A stretch of 45,318 bases of DNA from contig DALS01000058.1 of NCBI GenBank assembly GCA_002499445.1, forward strand, positions 1 to 45,318, given 5' to 3'. The notes under the pieces were generated by a model. That model saw only the letters and a program-made list of their open reading frames with translations, had not been told where the DNA came from and did not search any database. Position numbers and translations under genes: made by a program. The DNA comes from Methanosarcina sp. UBA293 (GTDB lineage Archaea; Halobacteriota; Methanosarcinia; Methanosarcinales; Methanosarcinaceae). The stretch's first letter is position 1. Every line of letters starts with the position of its first letter. Shown one piece after another: positions 24,645-33,918 of the stretch.

Positions 24645-25805
24645 TCACTCTCCTTTCATTCTCCTTACAGCATGCACGCCTGCAGTTACTGCAGCTGCGC
24701 CGACTGCGACTTTAGATATTGTATCAATATTTGCACCAAGTAGCACGCCTTTGTCTTCAGCTTCAACATACAGAGGTCTTGCCATATCTGGGAAATCTGG
24801 TTCTACACAAGCAATACAGGGGCCGCCTGCCTGAGTGCACATGCTTACAGAACCGTTCCATTTGCGAATTGCACAGTCTGCGTGAGCATAGGGAGCTTTA
24901 CAGCCTAATTTCCACAGGCATTTTTCTCCACCTACCTGATCATCGAATTCTCCACGGTCATAGAACCCGCGACGTGGGCAGTTCTCGTGCACCGTGTGGT
25001 CTGGGGGATAGAAAACTTTTGGCCTACCATACTGGTCCAGGACATCGGGAAGGTCTTCAGGAATATTGATCTTTCCAAGGATTACCGCGCCCAAAGTCAG
25101 AAGGACCCAGTCCGGATGAGCAGGGCAGCCAGGGATATTAATTACCGGTTTATCGATACCAAGCTCCTGAAGCATGCCTCCTTTAGAGTCTTTCTTTGAG
25201 AAGGCCACTCCTCTGTAATCCGTATCCTTGGCAACATCGCTGTCTGCAGAGGTAATTCCACCATATGCAGCACAGGCTCCGACTGCAACTATAGCATTTG
25301 CATTCTTTGCAGCTGCTCCAAGGATTTCCTTGAAAGTCCTGTTTCCAAGCATGAGGTACTTGCCTGAGCCATTCGGACCATTTGGAATTGAACCTTCAAC
25401 GACCAGGATATAGTTGCCTTCTTCTATTAGCTCTTCAAGGAGAATTTCTGAGTTGAGCTCAGAAGTGTTTGCAAGCTTGCCATCTACGAAAATTCCCTGC
25501 TGAGCAAGAAGAGTCTCGTGATAAGCAAGGTTGACATTGAGCTTAGTGAGTGCCTGTGCAATGTCAGGGTTGCCCGCATTTAAAAGTGATATGGAGCAAC
25601 CAGTGCATTCTGAACCATGCAGCCAGATAAGCTTGGTCTCTTCCAATTCAAGAGCACTTACAATCTCAGTCTTGTAGGTGTTCAAGAATACAGTTGCACC
25701 AAGTGCACCTACAGCTTTCATGAAAGTGCGCCGATCCATTTTTAAGAAATCCACACTGTCCAGTTTACGGACAAGATTTTTCATTCCAGTACTCATCTCT
25801 ACCAC
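24645..25805 (-). CDS. vhtG: Methanophenazine-reducing [NiFe] hydrogenase small subunit
   Basis: 386 residues with a Tat signal (LKMDRRTFMKAVGALGATVF, about 21-40). Proximal cluster ligands are complete: ECTGC (Cys67, Cys70), VGACAAYGG (Cys178) and PGCPAHPD. Medial and distal cluster ligands lie in HENCPRRG, CLWKLGC and QAGGPCIAC. A hydrophobic C-terminal helix (ISKVAVGAAAVTAGVHAVRR) anchors it. The longest frame starts at GTG 25805; ATGs at 25796 and 25784 are alternatives, the last matching the paralogue best. First gene of vhtGACD, with a long AT-rich upstream region. Confidence 0.92.
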   Translation of the reverse strand: MVEMSTGMKNLVRKLDSVDFLKMDRRTFMKAVGALGATVFLNTYKTEIVSALELEETKLIWLHGSECTGCSISLLNAGNPDIAQALTKLNVNLAYHETLLAQQGIFVDGKLANTSELNSEILLEELIEEGNYILVVEGSIPNGPNGSGKYLMLGNRTFKEILGAAAKNANAIVAVGACAAYGGITSADSDVAKDTDYRGVAFSKKDSKGGMLQELGIDKPVINIPGCPAHPDWVLLTLGAVILGKINIPEDLPDVLDQYGRPKVFYPPDHTVHENCPRRGFYDRGEFDDQVGGEKCLWKLGCKAPYAHADCAIRKWNGSVSMCTQAGGPCIACVEPDFPDMARPLYVEAEDKGVLLGANIDTISKVAVGAAAVTAGVHAVRRMKGE

Positions 25806-27035
25806 ATCTTGATTTTACCCAAATAATACGTCCGAAAGAAACCTTGAATAAATGTTTACCGTAATTATATAAATGTATACATAAATTTACCGCTAATGTT
25901 TCAATGAGTGAATAGTATATAAGGTTTTTTACACGATTCGGTAAATAATTAATTGGTTGCATCCGAAGCCTCTAATACAACTATAAATATAAAGGAATGT
26001 TTAAATAAATGAGGTAAAATGATGTACGAAATTGAACTATAATGTACATATAAGTAGAATTTATATATTCAAAAAGGTAGAAAATAGAATTAAAAAATCA
26101 ACTTAATTTAAGGAGTTAAAAGTCCCAACAAAGTAGTTAATCATATCTAAAAATTTATTGAATCAGGGAAAAATACCTAAAAATAAGATAAAATGCAGAA
26201 GAGTTTTGAAAATCAAAGAAGATAATATTATTTTCAAGGGTTATTTTGATAGATTGAAGAATTCGATCTAGTCTACTTCTTAGTTATAGAGAGTCAAAGA
26301 TATCTATTAAGTCAAAGGTATCTATTGATTCTAGTTGAGGTCTCAAAATCCCTGAATAATTCTGTTTCTGCTAAAAGTGAAGAGCTTTTAACCCCAGATT
26401 TTCCTTACAAATTCTTCTATGCAGCGTTCTGGATAGGACATTAAGGAAAACTCAGAACAAAAAGAAGTGCTAAAAAGCTTATTTTATTGCTTGAAGCTAT
26501 AGAAGATAAGACTACTCAAGCCAAAGATATTCATATATTAGAATTAATAGAAAGTTTACTCTTGTAGAGGCAGCTTTAGAACTTTTACTAAAGCGCCTCT
26601 AAAACAAATTCAAGTTTAGCGAAGAGAACATCTTTAAATTATACAAGAGAAAGGAAAAAACAAAAAGAATATAAAACAGAACATTAGAATTTCAAAAAAC
26701 AATTTTCGGCAATAGATTTATTTAAAACATAGAATTAGGTTCTTGTTCATGATATCTCCATTTTTTTGTTTGCGGCAAGTGGAGAAAGGAAAAACAAGCA
26801 GTTAAATGCAGCAGTAGAGAAATAAAAACAGTAAGGGGACGAAAACTGTTTAACCAGTTAGAGAAGTAAAACTGGAGGGCTTTTACTCAGTTGAGACCTG
26901 CAGATATATATATCTTACAAATTATATCTTTTATAAAATAATTCTTGTAAACCCCTCAATACAGAAATATATCTCATGAATTAATAATTCTCATAGATAA
27001 AATTGATAGAAGAAAAAAAATCACTCCGAGGTAAC
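25806..27035. other. 1.2-kb divergent regulatory region between vht and hyp, with a decayed ORF
   Basis: No intact gene. TATA-like strings occur on the minus strand for vht (CTTATATACTATTC, near 25910-25923, and TTTATATAATTACGG, near 25859-25873) and on the plus strand for hyp (ATATATATATCTTAC, 26903-26917, and TTTTATAAAATAATTC, 26929-26944). At about 26290-26570 fragments read like decayed coding sequence in shifting frames (KSEELLTPDFPYKFFYAAFW; then LLLEAIEDKTTQAKDIHILE). I cannot assign them. The vht leader is probably long, as is common in this genus. Confidence 0.5.
26293..26328. repeat. 18-bp direct duplication
   Basis: GTCAAAGATATCTATTAA is followed at once by GTCAAAGGTATCTATTGA (two mismatches) in the vht-hyp intergenic region. 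Confidence 0.75.
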
Positions 27036-27296
27036 ATGTGCATAGCTATTCCTGGAAAAGTAAAGTCTATTGTGAATGAAAGCACTGCGACGATTGACAT
27101 GGGCGGAATCTGCAGAGATGTTAATATGGTCCTTATGGGAGGAGCCGATGAATCTATGATCGGAAAGCATTTTCTTGTCCATGTTGGATATGCAATATCT
27201 GAAATATCAGAAGAAGAAAGTGAAGAAACAATGCGCATCCTCAAACAGCTCGCAGGGCTTGAAGAAATCGATACTTTTGAAAGCGAATCTCCCTGA
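27036..27296 (+). CDS. hypC: Hydrogenase maturation chaperone HypC
   Basis: 86 residues. It begins MCIAIPGKVKSI, with the essential Cys2, and the internal GDYVLVHVGYAI-type segment is HFLVHVGYAISEI. HypC carries the Fe(CN)2CO unit with HypD and delivers it to the large-subunit precursor. The longer open frame to 27003 is rejected because Cys2 must follow the initiator Met; GAGGT lies five bases before ATG 27036. First gene of hypCDABE. Confidence 0.92.
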   Translation: MCIAIPGKVKSIVNESTATIDMGGICRDVNMVLMGGADESMIGKHFLVHVGYAISEISEEESEETMRILKQLAGLEEIDTFESESP

Positions 27297-27302
27297 AAGC
27301 GG

Positions 27303-28433
27303 ATGCTGATAAAAATGGAAAACGGGAATAATTCTTCAAAGCCAACGGTTCTTGAGCTTGAAAAAAAGCTCCTGGAAATAATCAGAGGCTCGAAAAAGCC
27401 GCTTCGTATAATGCATGTTTGTGGAACGCACGAGCGGACTATAGCAAAATATGGGTTAAGGAGTATCCTGCCAAACAATATCGAGGTAATTAGCGGTCCA
27501 GGATGCCCTGTCTGTGTTACCCCTGAAGATGACATAAATGTTGCAATCGCTCTTGCAAAAAGTGGAGCTACAGTTGTTACCTTCGGGGATATGATGCGAG
27601 TTCCCGGTTCAGCAGAAAGTTTGCTGGATGCAAAGTCCGAAGGGGCAGATGTAAGGATGGTCTATAGTATTGACGATTCAATTACCCTTGCAGAGAAAAA
27701 ACCAGAACTCGAAGTAGTCTTTTTCGGAATAGGCTTTGAGACCACGGTTCCTGCAAACGCAGCTGCCCTTTTAAGAAAGACACCCGAAAACTTCAGCCTG
27801 CTTGTTTCCCAAAAGCGAACTCCCCCTGCAATTGAACTCCTTGCCAGAGATACAAGCGTTGATGCTTTTATAGCTCCAGGGCATGTGGCGACCATAATAG
27901 GCACAAAACCTTTTGAACCGCTTACTAAAAGGGGTTTTCCTGTTGTAGTTAGCGGATTTGAAGCCAGGGACATTCTCCTTGGGATAAATCTGTTGCAGAC
28001 ACAGGTAGAGGAAGGGAGCTCAAGAGTAGACAACGGCTACCCAAGAGCTGTAAGACCTGAAGGAAACCAGATTGCTCTGAAATTAATGGATGAGGTATTC
28101 AAAACTTCGGATTCTGAGTGGCGAGGCATAGGAAGAATAGAGAATTCCGGACTTGTGCTCAGGAAAGAATTTGAGGAAAAAAACGCAGCAAAGAAGCACG
28201 AAGACCTGTATGCTTCTGCCCTTGAGGAAGTTCGAAAGAAAGTAGGTAGAAAAGATAAAAAACACTGTATCTGCGCAGCTATCCTTACAGGAAAAGCAAA
28301 ACCTTCTCAATGTCCGAACTTCGGGAAGGATTGTACCCCAAAAAGCCCTGCAGGTCCATGTATGGTCAGCCAGGAAGGCATGTGCTATAACTGGTTTAGA
28401 TACTCAAGAGATGGAGGCAGCAGACTTGCATGA
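27303..28433 (+). CDS. hypD: Hydrogenase maturation factor HypD
   Basis: 376 residues. MHVCGTHE (Cys40), GPGCPVC (Cys68, Cys71) and GFETTVP are the catalytic and HypC-contact motifs. The C-terminal region HCICAAILTGK...QCPNFGKDCTP...CMVSQEGMCYNWF holds the [4Fe-4S] ligands. It assembles the Fe(CN)2CO group with HypC and HypE. It starts 6 bp after hypC and overlaps hypA. Confidence 0.93.
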   Translation: MLIKMENGNNSSKPTVLELEKKLLEIIRGSKKPLRIMHVCGTHERTIAKYGLRSILPNNIEVISGPGCPVCVTPEDDINVAIALAKSGATVVTFGDMMRVPGSAESLLDAKSEGADVRMVYSIDDSITLAEKKPELEVVFFGIGFETTVPANAAALLRKTPENFSLLVSQKRTPPAIELLARDTSVDAFIAPGHVATIIGTKPFEPLTKRGFPVVVSGFEARDILLGINLLQTQVEEGSSRVDNGYPRAVRPEGNQIALKLMDEVFKTSDSEWRGIGRIENSGLVLRKEFEEKNAAKKHEDLYASALEEVRKKVGRKDKKHCICAAILTGKAKPSQCPNFGKDCTPKSPAGPCMVSQEGMCYNWFRYSRDGGSRLA

Positions 28434-28848
28434 ATTCTCGATTGCCTGTGAAATTTTTGAACAAGTGTTAGCTACCGCCAAAGCCCATGGAGCCACAGAA
28501 GTAAAGAGTGTAACTCTCCAAATGGGAAGGTTGTCTCATACAAACCCTGAACAATTGAGCTTTTGTTTCAAGGCTATTGCAGAGGATAGTATTGCAGAAA
28601 ATTCAGATTTTCTTGTAGAGATGTTAGCCCCCTCTCTTGAATGCGAGTGCGGATATGAGGGAACTGTAAACGAAAAGCAGATACGTGAGAGCGATACACT
28701 TACAAGTGAACTTCTTGCTTATGTGGCAGCTATAGAGTGCCCTATCTGTGGAGGACAGGCCCGCATTGTAGGCGGCAGGGATCTAATAATCAAAAGCATT
28801 GAAATCGAAACAGAAGAAGACCAAACCACAGATAGTAATAATAATTAA
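28426..28848 (+). CDS. hypA: Nickel-insertion protein HypA, TTG start
   Basis: About 140 residues. From TTG 28426 the protein reads MHEFSIACEIFEQVL, giving the universal Met-His-Glu nickel site. GGAGG (28413-28417) sits eight bases before this TTG. The upstream in-frame ATG (28411) would bury the MHE motif and overlaps that ribosome binding site. The zinc site is CECG...CPICGG. HypA loads nickel with HypB. The gene overlaps the end of hypD by eight bases, so it is coupled to it. Confidence 0.9.
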   Translation: MHEFSIACEIFEQVLATAKAHGATEVKSVTLQMGRLSHTNPEQLSFCFKAIAEDSIAENSDFLVEMLAPSLECECGYEGTVNEKQIRESDTLTSELLAYVAAIECPICGGQARIVGGRDLIIKSIEIETEEDQTTDSNNN

Positions 28849-28874
28849 TTCCCCAAGAAGTGATGTTTATGTTA

Positions 28875-29537
28875 ATGCATGTAATCCATATGGGACACGA
28901 TGTTTACAAAGCAAATGACAAAATTGCTGAAAAGAACAGAAAGAAACTTGACAAACATCAAGTTTTCTCAGTGAATATTATGGGAGCAATCGGCTCAGGA
29001 AAGACCACTCTTATTGAGGAAGCAATCAGGCAGCTAAAAGATAAGTATAAAATAGCTGTGATTGCAGGGGACGTAATCGCAGAGATGGATTCCTCCCGTT
29101 TCAGGAAACTCGAGGTCCCTACCATTCCTGTAAACACCGGGAAAGAGTGCCACCTGGATGCAAAGCTGGTGGAAAAAGCCCTGGGTGAGATTGACCTTGA
29201 TAACACAGAACTTCTGCTGATTGAGAACGTAGGCAATCTGATCTGCCCTGTAGACTTCAAGCTTGGTGAACATCTGAGGGTTGTAGTCGTTAGTGTGACC
29301 GAGGGAGATGATATTATTCTCAAGCATCCTATGATCTTCAAGACTGCTGAGCTTGCAATCATAAATAAAATTGACATTGCAGACGCAGTCAATGTCGATG
29401 CCGAAAAAATGCGAGAGGATATCCTTTCCTTAAACCCGAATGTGCCGGTTATTTTGACTTCGAAGCATGACTGGGAAAGCCTAGAAACCTGGATTGACTT
29501 TATCGAGCTTGGAGTTAAAAAAGCTCAGAAGAGATAA
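28875..29537 (+). CDS. hypB: Hydrogenase nickel incorporation GTPase HypB
   Basis: About 220 residues. MGAIGSGKTTLIEEAI is the P-loop, IAGDVIAEMDSSRF the switch region, GKECHLDA the metal-binding Cys-His, and INKIDIADA the NKxD guanine motif. No N-terminal His-rich storage stretch. The frame opens at GTG 28860, but MHVIHMGHDVYKANDK from ATG 28875 matches the family, with GAAGTGAT ten bases upstream. GTP hydrolysis drives nickel transfer with HypA. Confidence 0.9.
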   Translation: MHVIHMGHDVYKANDKIAEKNRKKLDKHQVFSVNIMGAIGSGKTTLIEEAIRQLKDKYKIAVIAGDVIAEMDSSRFRKLEVPTIPVNTGKECHLDAKLVEKALGEIDLDNTELLLIENVGNLICPVDFKLGEHLRVVVVSVTEGDDIILKHPMIFKTAELAIINKIDIADAVNVDAEKMREDILSLNPNVPVILTSKHDWESLETWIDFIELGVKKAQKR

Positions 29538-29631
29538 GACAAATAAATGAAATTAAGGCAGATTCAGGTTAAAAATAAAGTAAATTGAGAAGACCTAATG
29601 GGTTAGAAGGCAGAGAAAAAAGGAGATTTAT

Positions 29632-30675
29632 ATGAAATCCAGTACCATTTCTCTTGAGCACGGTGCAGGCGGGGAGGTCATGCAAGCGCTCATAGGAGAA
29701 ATAATTCTTAAAAATTTTCATAATAAAAGTGCGGGCTCGATAGGGCTCGAATGTCTTGATGACGGGTCCACGATCAAGCTTGAAGGTTTTGATGCAGGAT
29801 GCGAACTCGTGATGACCACTGACAGCCATGTAATAACCCCTGCCTTTTTCCCGAATACCAACATAGGAAGGCTTGCAGTTGCAGGCACTGTCAATGACCT
29901 TACAGTTATGGGAGCAAAACCGCTTGCCCTTACCTGTGCGGTCATAGTCCCTGAAGGTTTTCCACTCAAGGAGTTTGAGGAAATAATCAAAACAATGGAC
30001 GAAACGGCTGCAGAAGTCGGCGTACCTATAATAACAGGCGATACGAAAACCGTGGAGAAAACTGCACTTGATTCAATAATCCTTAATACTGCAGGTCTGG
30101 GGATCACAAATAGCCCTGTAAGGGATTCAGGGCTTCAGCCGGGAGATAAAATCCTTGTCACAGGCACTATAGGCGACCATGGGATCTCGCTTATGGCTCA
30201 CAGGGAAGGTTTTGACTTTGATACCGATCTGGCCTCAGATTCAGCCCCACTCTGGAAACTCATAGAGCCACTCCTAAAACTCAGAACTCCAGAGGGAAAA
30301 CCAGTAATTACGGCAATGAAAGACCCTACACGCGGAGGGCTTGCAAATGCTCTGAACGAAATGGCAGAGAAATCCGGAGCAGGTATTCTTATTGAAGAAG
30401 AATGGATTCCTTTTAAGCCAGCCGTCTCGGCAGCATGTGAGATGCTGGGCCTTGATCCCCTTGAGGTTGCAAATGAAGGAAAAGCAATTATCGGAGTCAA
30501 ACCTGGCTTTGAAGAAGAAGTGCTTTCAATCCTGAGGCAGCACCCTTACGGCAGGGATGCAGCTATTATAGGCGAAGTTACTCCAGATAACAAAGAAGTA
30601 ATTCTGAAAAATCGTTTTGGCGGCATGCGTTATGTGGATGTGCCTGCAGGAGATCCGATTCCCAGAGTGTGTTGA
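29632..30675 (+). CDS. hypE: Hydrogenase maturation factor HypE
   Basis: 347 residues, AIR synthase-like fold. ISLEHGAGGEVM near the N-terminus, TTDSHVITPAFFPN, TGTIGDHGISLM and DPTRGGLANALNEMA form the ATP-binding family motifs. The C-terminus is PRVC, whose cysteine is carbamoylated by HypF and dehydrated to thiocyanate as the CN source. GGAG precedes ATG 29632 (AAAAAAGGAGATTTAT). Last gene of the operon; hypF is absent here. Confidence 0.93.
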   Translation: MKSSTISLEHGAGGEVMQALIGEIILKNFHNKSAGSIGLECLDDGSTIKLEGFDAGCELVMTTDSHVITPAFFPNTNIGRLAVAGTVNDLTVMGAKPLALTCAVIVPEGFPLKEFEEIIKTMDETAAEVGVPIITGDTKTVEKTALDSIILNTAGLGITNSPVRDSGLQPGDKILVTGTIGDHGISLMAHREGFDFDTDLASDSAPLWKLIEPLLKLRTPEGKPVITAMKDPTRGGLANALNEMAEKSGAGILIEEEWIPFKPAVSAACEMLGLDPLEVANEGKAIIGVKPGFEEEVLSILRQHPYGRDAAIIGEVTPDNKEVILKNRFGGMRYVDVPAGDPIPRVC

Positions 30676-30962
30676 TCGGGTTGTGATTCGGCAACCCACC
30701 CCTTCTCGCTGTGCTCGAGATAACTGATTTATAGATATGAGACTGATTTAGCCCGTCCAAAATGACTAATTTTTCATATTTACATTTTAATTTAATTTTT
30801 TAATTTCAATTTTCTTTTTCTTTTAAGCGGTAATACAATTGCACGTATGGTCAGATACCAGAATCAAGACGAAGCTTCTATTTTTTCTTAAGAACAAAAA
30901 TCATAGAAAAATATGATAGAAAAATATGATAGAAAAATAACATTTGAACAAGGTGAGAAATA
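30676..30962. other. Intergenic region between hypE and the carbonic anhydrase gene
   Basis: T-rich runs (TTTTTAATTTCAATTTTC, 30798-30820) may end the hyp transcript. A 13-bp tandem repeat is listed separately. Confidence 0.4.
30902..30940 (+). repeat. 13-bp tandem repeat, three copies
   Basis: GATAGAAAAATAT units (the first beginning CATAG, the last ending AA) lie just upstream of the ribosome binding site AAGGTGAG of the next gene. Confidence 0.75.
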
Positions 30963-31493
30963 ATGATAATGAATTTTAAAGGTAAAAGCCCGAAGATTTC
31001 AGAAACTGCTTTTATTGCACATTCTGCGGATGTAATAGGAGATGTCGAAGTTGGAGATTTCTCAAGTGTATGGTTTAATGCCGTACTTCGTGGAGACCGG
31101 AACAAAATAAAAATTGGGAACAGGACAAGTATCCAGGATAATGTAGTAATTCATGCAGACCCTGAGAATGGAGTTCAGATAGGAAGTGAGGTAAGTGTGG
31201 GACACGGAGCTGTACTTCATGGGTGCAGAATTGGGAACAATGTGCTTATAGGAATGAATTCTACAATACTGAATGGGGCTGAAATAGGGAAAAATTCAAT
31301 TGTAGGAGCAAATGCGCTGGTTCCGGAGGGAAAGAAATTTCCAGAAAATAGTCTAATTATTGGGGTTCCGGGTAAGGTTAAGAGAGAAATCGAGAAATCC
31401 GAAATTGAAGCTATATCAGAAAACGCTGCAGAATATGTGGGATTTGTAAGAGAGTACAGAGAAGAAACTAAAATAAACAGTAAAAATACATAA
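30963..31493 (+). CDS. Gamma-class carbonic anhydrase homologue (CamH-like)
   Basis: 176 residues, left-handed beta-helix hexapeptide repeats (IGDVEVGDFSSVW, IGNNVLIGMNSTIL). Three metal-ligand histidines lie at 64 (VIHAD), 81 and 86 (GHGAVLHG) with Cam-like spacing. No signal peptide, and the acidic loop of extracellular Cam is missing, so a cytoplasmic CamH-type enzyme is likely. It would interconvert CO2 and bicarbonate. AAGGTGAG precedes ATG 30963; ATG 30969 is an alternative. It follows hypE on the same strand after 287 bp. Confidence 0.85.
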   Translation: MIMNFKGKSPKISETAFIAHSADVIGDVEVGDFSSVWFNAVLRGDRNKIKIGNRTSIQDNVVIHADPENGVQIGSEVSVGHGAVLHGCRIGNNVLIGMNSTILNGAEIGKNSIVGANALVPEGKKFPENSLIIGVPGKVKREIEKSEIEAISENAAEYVGFVREYREETKINSKNT

Positions 31494-31590
31494 CTGACCC
31501 AGTAAAGCAATACACAACTGACCCAGCAAACCGGATGCTAAAAACTGCCTGGCAATGAAATGACCACTGATGTTTATGGTAGGCGAACCC

Positions 31591-31962
31591 TTATTTGCGT
31601 GGATATTTCTCGTCTAATTTATTGATAAGTCCTTCAGCTTCGTCAGGATTTACTGACTTAAGGATAAGATCTAATTTTTCTTCTTTTCTTTCATCTCCTT
31701 CTTTTGATTGTGGAGATCCAATATATATCAGAAAAGCAAGCCCAGCTACCTGCCAGATAAGCTGTAGAAAAACTCTGACTGCCAATTTTCAAATGTGTCA
31801 CGCAGCATCTGATTTGCATATTCACTAAACTCAATAGGCTTGTCGAACTCCTCTTGCTCCTGAACATAAGCCATCCACCCAAAAAAACCAGTGTCCACAG
31901 ATTGATAAAATGAAAAATGAAGCTATAATCCAGACATAGGAATATTTCTTAAAAGTGTTCAT
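31591..31962 (-). pseudogene. Frameshifted DUF6766-family membrane protein gene
   Basis: From ATG 31962 (MNTFKKYSYVWIIASFFILS, then ICGHWFF) the frame is lost at a seven-T run. It continues one frame over as GWMAYVQEQEEFDKPIEFSE and EYANQMLRDTFENWQSEF, then shifts again at a five-T run to FLQLIWQVAGLAFLIYIGSP and the charged C-terminus ending KLDEKYPRK. Joined, the pieces match the DUF6766 pattern of two spans around an EQE...ENWQSEF segment. Both shifts are in T runs, so sequencing error is possible. Confidence 0.7.
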
Positions 31963-32448
31963 ACTAGCATATTTATGTAATGATTACTATATATTACCCA
32001 TTATATAGATAGAATTTGGAACTTTTAACATACCAATATGATTCTGCATAGATGCAGGACTTGGCCAATTTACTCAGGCGAATTTATAAACAAATTGCGT
32101 TTTTCCTACTCTTAGGAGATTAACTTCAGTTAGATGGCTCTTGAAATTGATGTTTCCATTTATTACCACATGATCAATTATAATAATAATTACACGGGTA
32201 TAATTAATAGTTACACGGATATTTACAATGATAACTACTTCAATAATTAAAGTAATAGTTCATAAAAAATAATAGAAGACAAAATGTTAAGTCAAATTAT
32301 GAAATTAAGAATAAGATAGGTAATATTTCAGTATAATTATTTAAAACGTTCTGGTTAAACTGAAAAAAGTCAAGTTTCTCTTTAATTTTAACTTGTATGT
32401 TTCTCTCTAATCTTAACTTGTATAAGAGTATGCGAATTTTACAGGTGG
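31963..32448. other. Gene-free AT-rich region
   Basis: About 485 bp with no supportable ORF. It includes ATTACACGGGTATAATTAATAG/ TTACACGGATAT-like near-repeats (32191-32225) and ends in the 25-bp duplication upstream of the next gene. Confidence 0.4.
32374..32423 (+). repeat. 25-bp tandem duplication
   Basis: Two adjacent copies of GTTTCTCTTTAATTTTAACTT plus GTAT, differing at two positions, end 25 bases before the next start codon and may lie in its leader or promoter. Confidence 0.75.
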
Positions 32449-32874
32449 ATGAAAATGAAGAATATAAATATCTTGCATTACGGAAGGGTAAAGCAGGTAG
32501 ACGTGTATGAAAGCATGTTTGAATATGTAAAAAGTTCCGGCACTGCGGATTGCGAGAAAGATTACATCGAGGGCCAGCCTGACTATTTTGTGGAGGAGTG
32601 GCAGGCAGTACTGGACAGCGAAATGTATTTTGAGTACGACCCGATGAGAGATGCAGGAGAAATCGAGATTGACGGGCAAAGTTATACCCGTATAGGCCGG
32701 GGGGTAACCGAGTTAAGTTATGTGCCAACTGACAGCCTGCCAGAAATTCTGTATGTTATTTATCACAGTGACCATAAAATGCGAAAATGTAACATCATCA
32801 ATGAGATCTTCCAGACAAAAGAAGAAGCAGAAAAGAGAGCAAACGAGCTTAGAGAAAAAAGCAATCTTTCCTGA
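32449..32874 (+). CDS. Hypothetical acidic protein
   Basis: 141 residues, not recognised. Soluble and acidic, with many Tyr and Glu. Two cysteines (in TADCEKDY and RKCNII). The second half resembles a small alpha/beta domain ending in a charged helix (TKEEAEKRANELREKSNLS). The start may be ATG 32449 or 32455; a GGTGG-like string (ACAGGTGGATGAAA) covers the start. Codon use looks native. Probably lineage-specific. Confidence 0.6.
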   Translation: MKMKNINILHYGRVKQVDVYESMFEYVKSSGTADCEKDYIEGQPDYFVEEWQAVLDSEMYFEYDPMRDAGEIEIDGQSYTRIGRGVTELSYVPTDSLPEILYVIYHSDHKMRKCNIINEIFQTKEEAEKRANELREKSNLS

Positions 32875-33114
32875 GTATTTATTCCCAGGAGTATTAAAAA
32901 TAAACCAGTAAAAAAATCAGTTAAATTAGTAGAGACCTGTGGCCAGACTCAGAAATGGGCACATTCATGGGGCACATTCGCCTTGTTTGACCAAGTTTGA
33001 GAGTTTACCTCTGAACACAATCTACAGGAAACACTCTTACGACCTAATTTTACAACTTGCAGGAGATAAAACCTGAAGCATTGTCATAACTTTGCAGGTT
33101 TTCAAGTGTTAAAA

Positions 33115-33408
33115 TTACACGTTTCCGGAGACTGCGTTCTGGAGGCAGGTTTCCCAGTCTTCAGGATGGTCTATATTGTCGCATTGCCACTCAAATTCGC
33201 GCCTTGCAAGCCTGATAGTTGCACGTGCTTTTTTGAGTGGAACTAACTCTTTTCCGACATCGCCGATTCCGCCAACTTCAAGGCAGCTTACAATATCAAT
33301 CATAAAACTTTCCAGAATCTCTGGCGGTATCGGTTCATTCCTTGCATGGATTTCTGTACATTTTGCGAGATATCCTGCAAGTACTTTAATCAGTTTCGCG
33401 TCACGCAT
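33115..33408 (-). CDS. Hypothetical protein, about 97 residues
   Basis: Soluble, mostly helical by composition, with four Cys (AKCTEIHARN, VSCLEVGG, EWQCDNI, ETCLQNA). No family recognised. AGGAGTTAGGATC lies just upstream of ATG 33408 on the minus strand, a good ribosome binding site, so it is likely translated. Confidence 0.6.
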   Translation of the reverse strand: MRDAKLIKVLAGYLAKCTEIHARNEPIPPEILESFMIDIVSCLEVGGIGDVGKELVPLKKARATIRLARREFEWQCDNIDHPEDWETCLQNAVSGNV

Positions 33409-33728
33409 GATCCTAACTCCTTTACACTAAAGTGGCAATTCACCTCATTACCCTGGACTTTAATTTGATAATCGTAAGTTATGACTTTAATAAAAATACA
33501 GACATATCTTCCAGAATTCAGCCCAGGATACCCTTCAACCCATTTTCTACGGACAGTACTTCAAACAACAAATAAAAATATGTATTTCTGAGGCTTAAAG
33601 TTTTCTAAATAATCGTATTTGAGAGAAACTATTAACGTATAGAAGCCAGCCTCAAGTTTATAAGTCAAGTTTATAAGGCCATTATAGGATGCCTTTTATT
33701 AATTTATTGTAAAATAAACTCACAATCC

Positions 33729-33804
33729 TGATTCTTAGATCGACAGATTCTGATTCTTAGATCGACAGATTCTGATTCTTAGATCGACAGATTCTGATTC
33801 TTGG
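33729..33804 (+). repeat. 22-bp tandem repeat, about 3.5 copies
   Basis: TGATTCTTAGATCGACAGATTC is repeated at 33729-33750, 33751-33772 and 33773-33794, with a partial fourth copy. No spacers. Confidence 0.92.
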
Positions 33805-33918
33805 ATCAATGGATATATCATAAATTTATTTTCAGAAAAGCAGTTGAAAACTTATTTTTGCTATTCTTTTAATTACGTCTAGATAAGAGCTATTAATTAA
33901 ATATAATTCATAAAAATC

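Noticed and set aside
25806..27035. Nickel or other riboswitch upstream of vht or hyp
   Set aside because: I see no conserved riboswitch core or convincing multi-stem structure, only AT-rich sequence and short duplications.
28411..28848. HypA starting at ATG 28411
   Set aside because: It would put five residues before the Met-His-Glu nickel motif, and that ATG overlaps the ribosome binding site for TTG 28426.
33729..33804. Tandem repeat as a CRISPR array
   Set aside because: The units are head-to-tail with no spacers, and no cas genes occur in the window. The same applies to 7417-7473 and 34385-34459.
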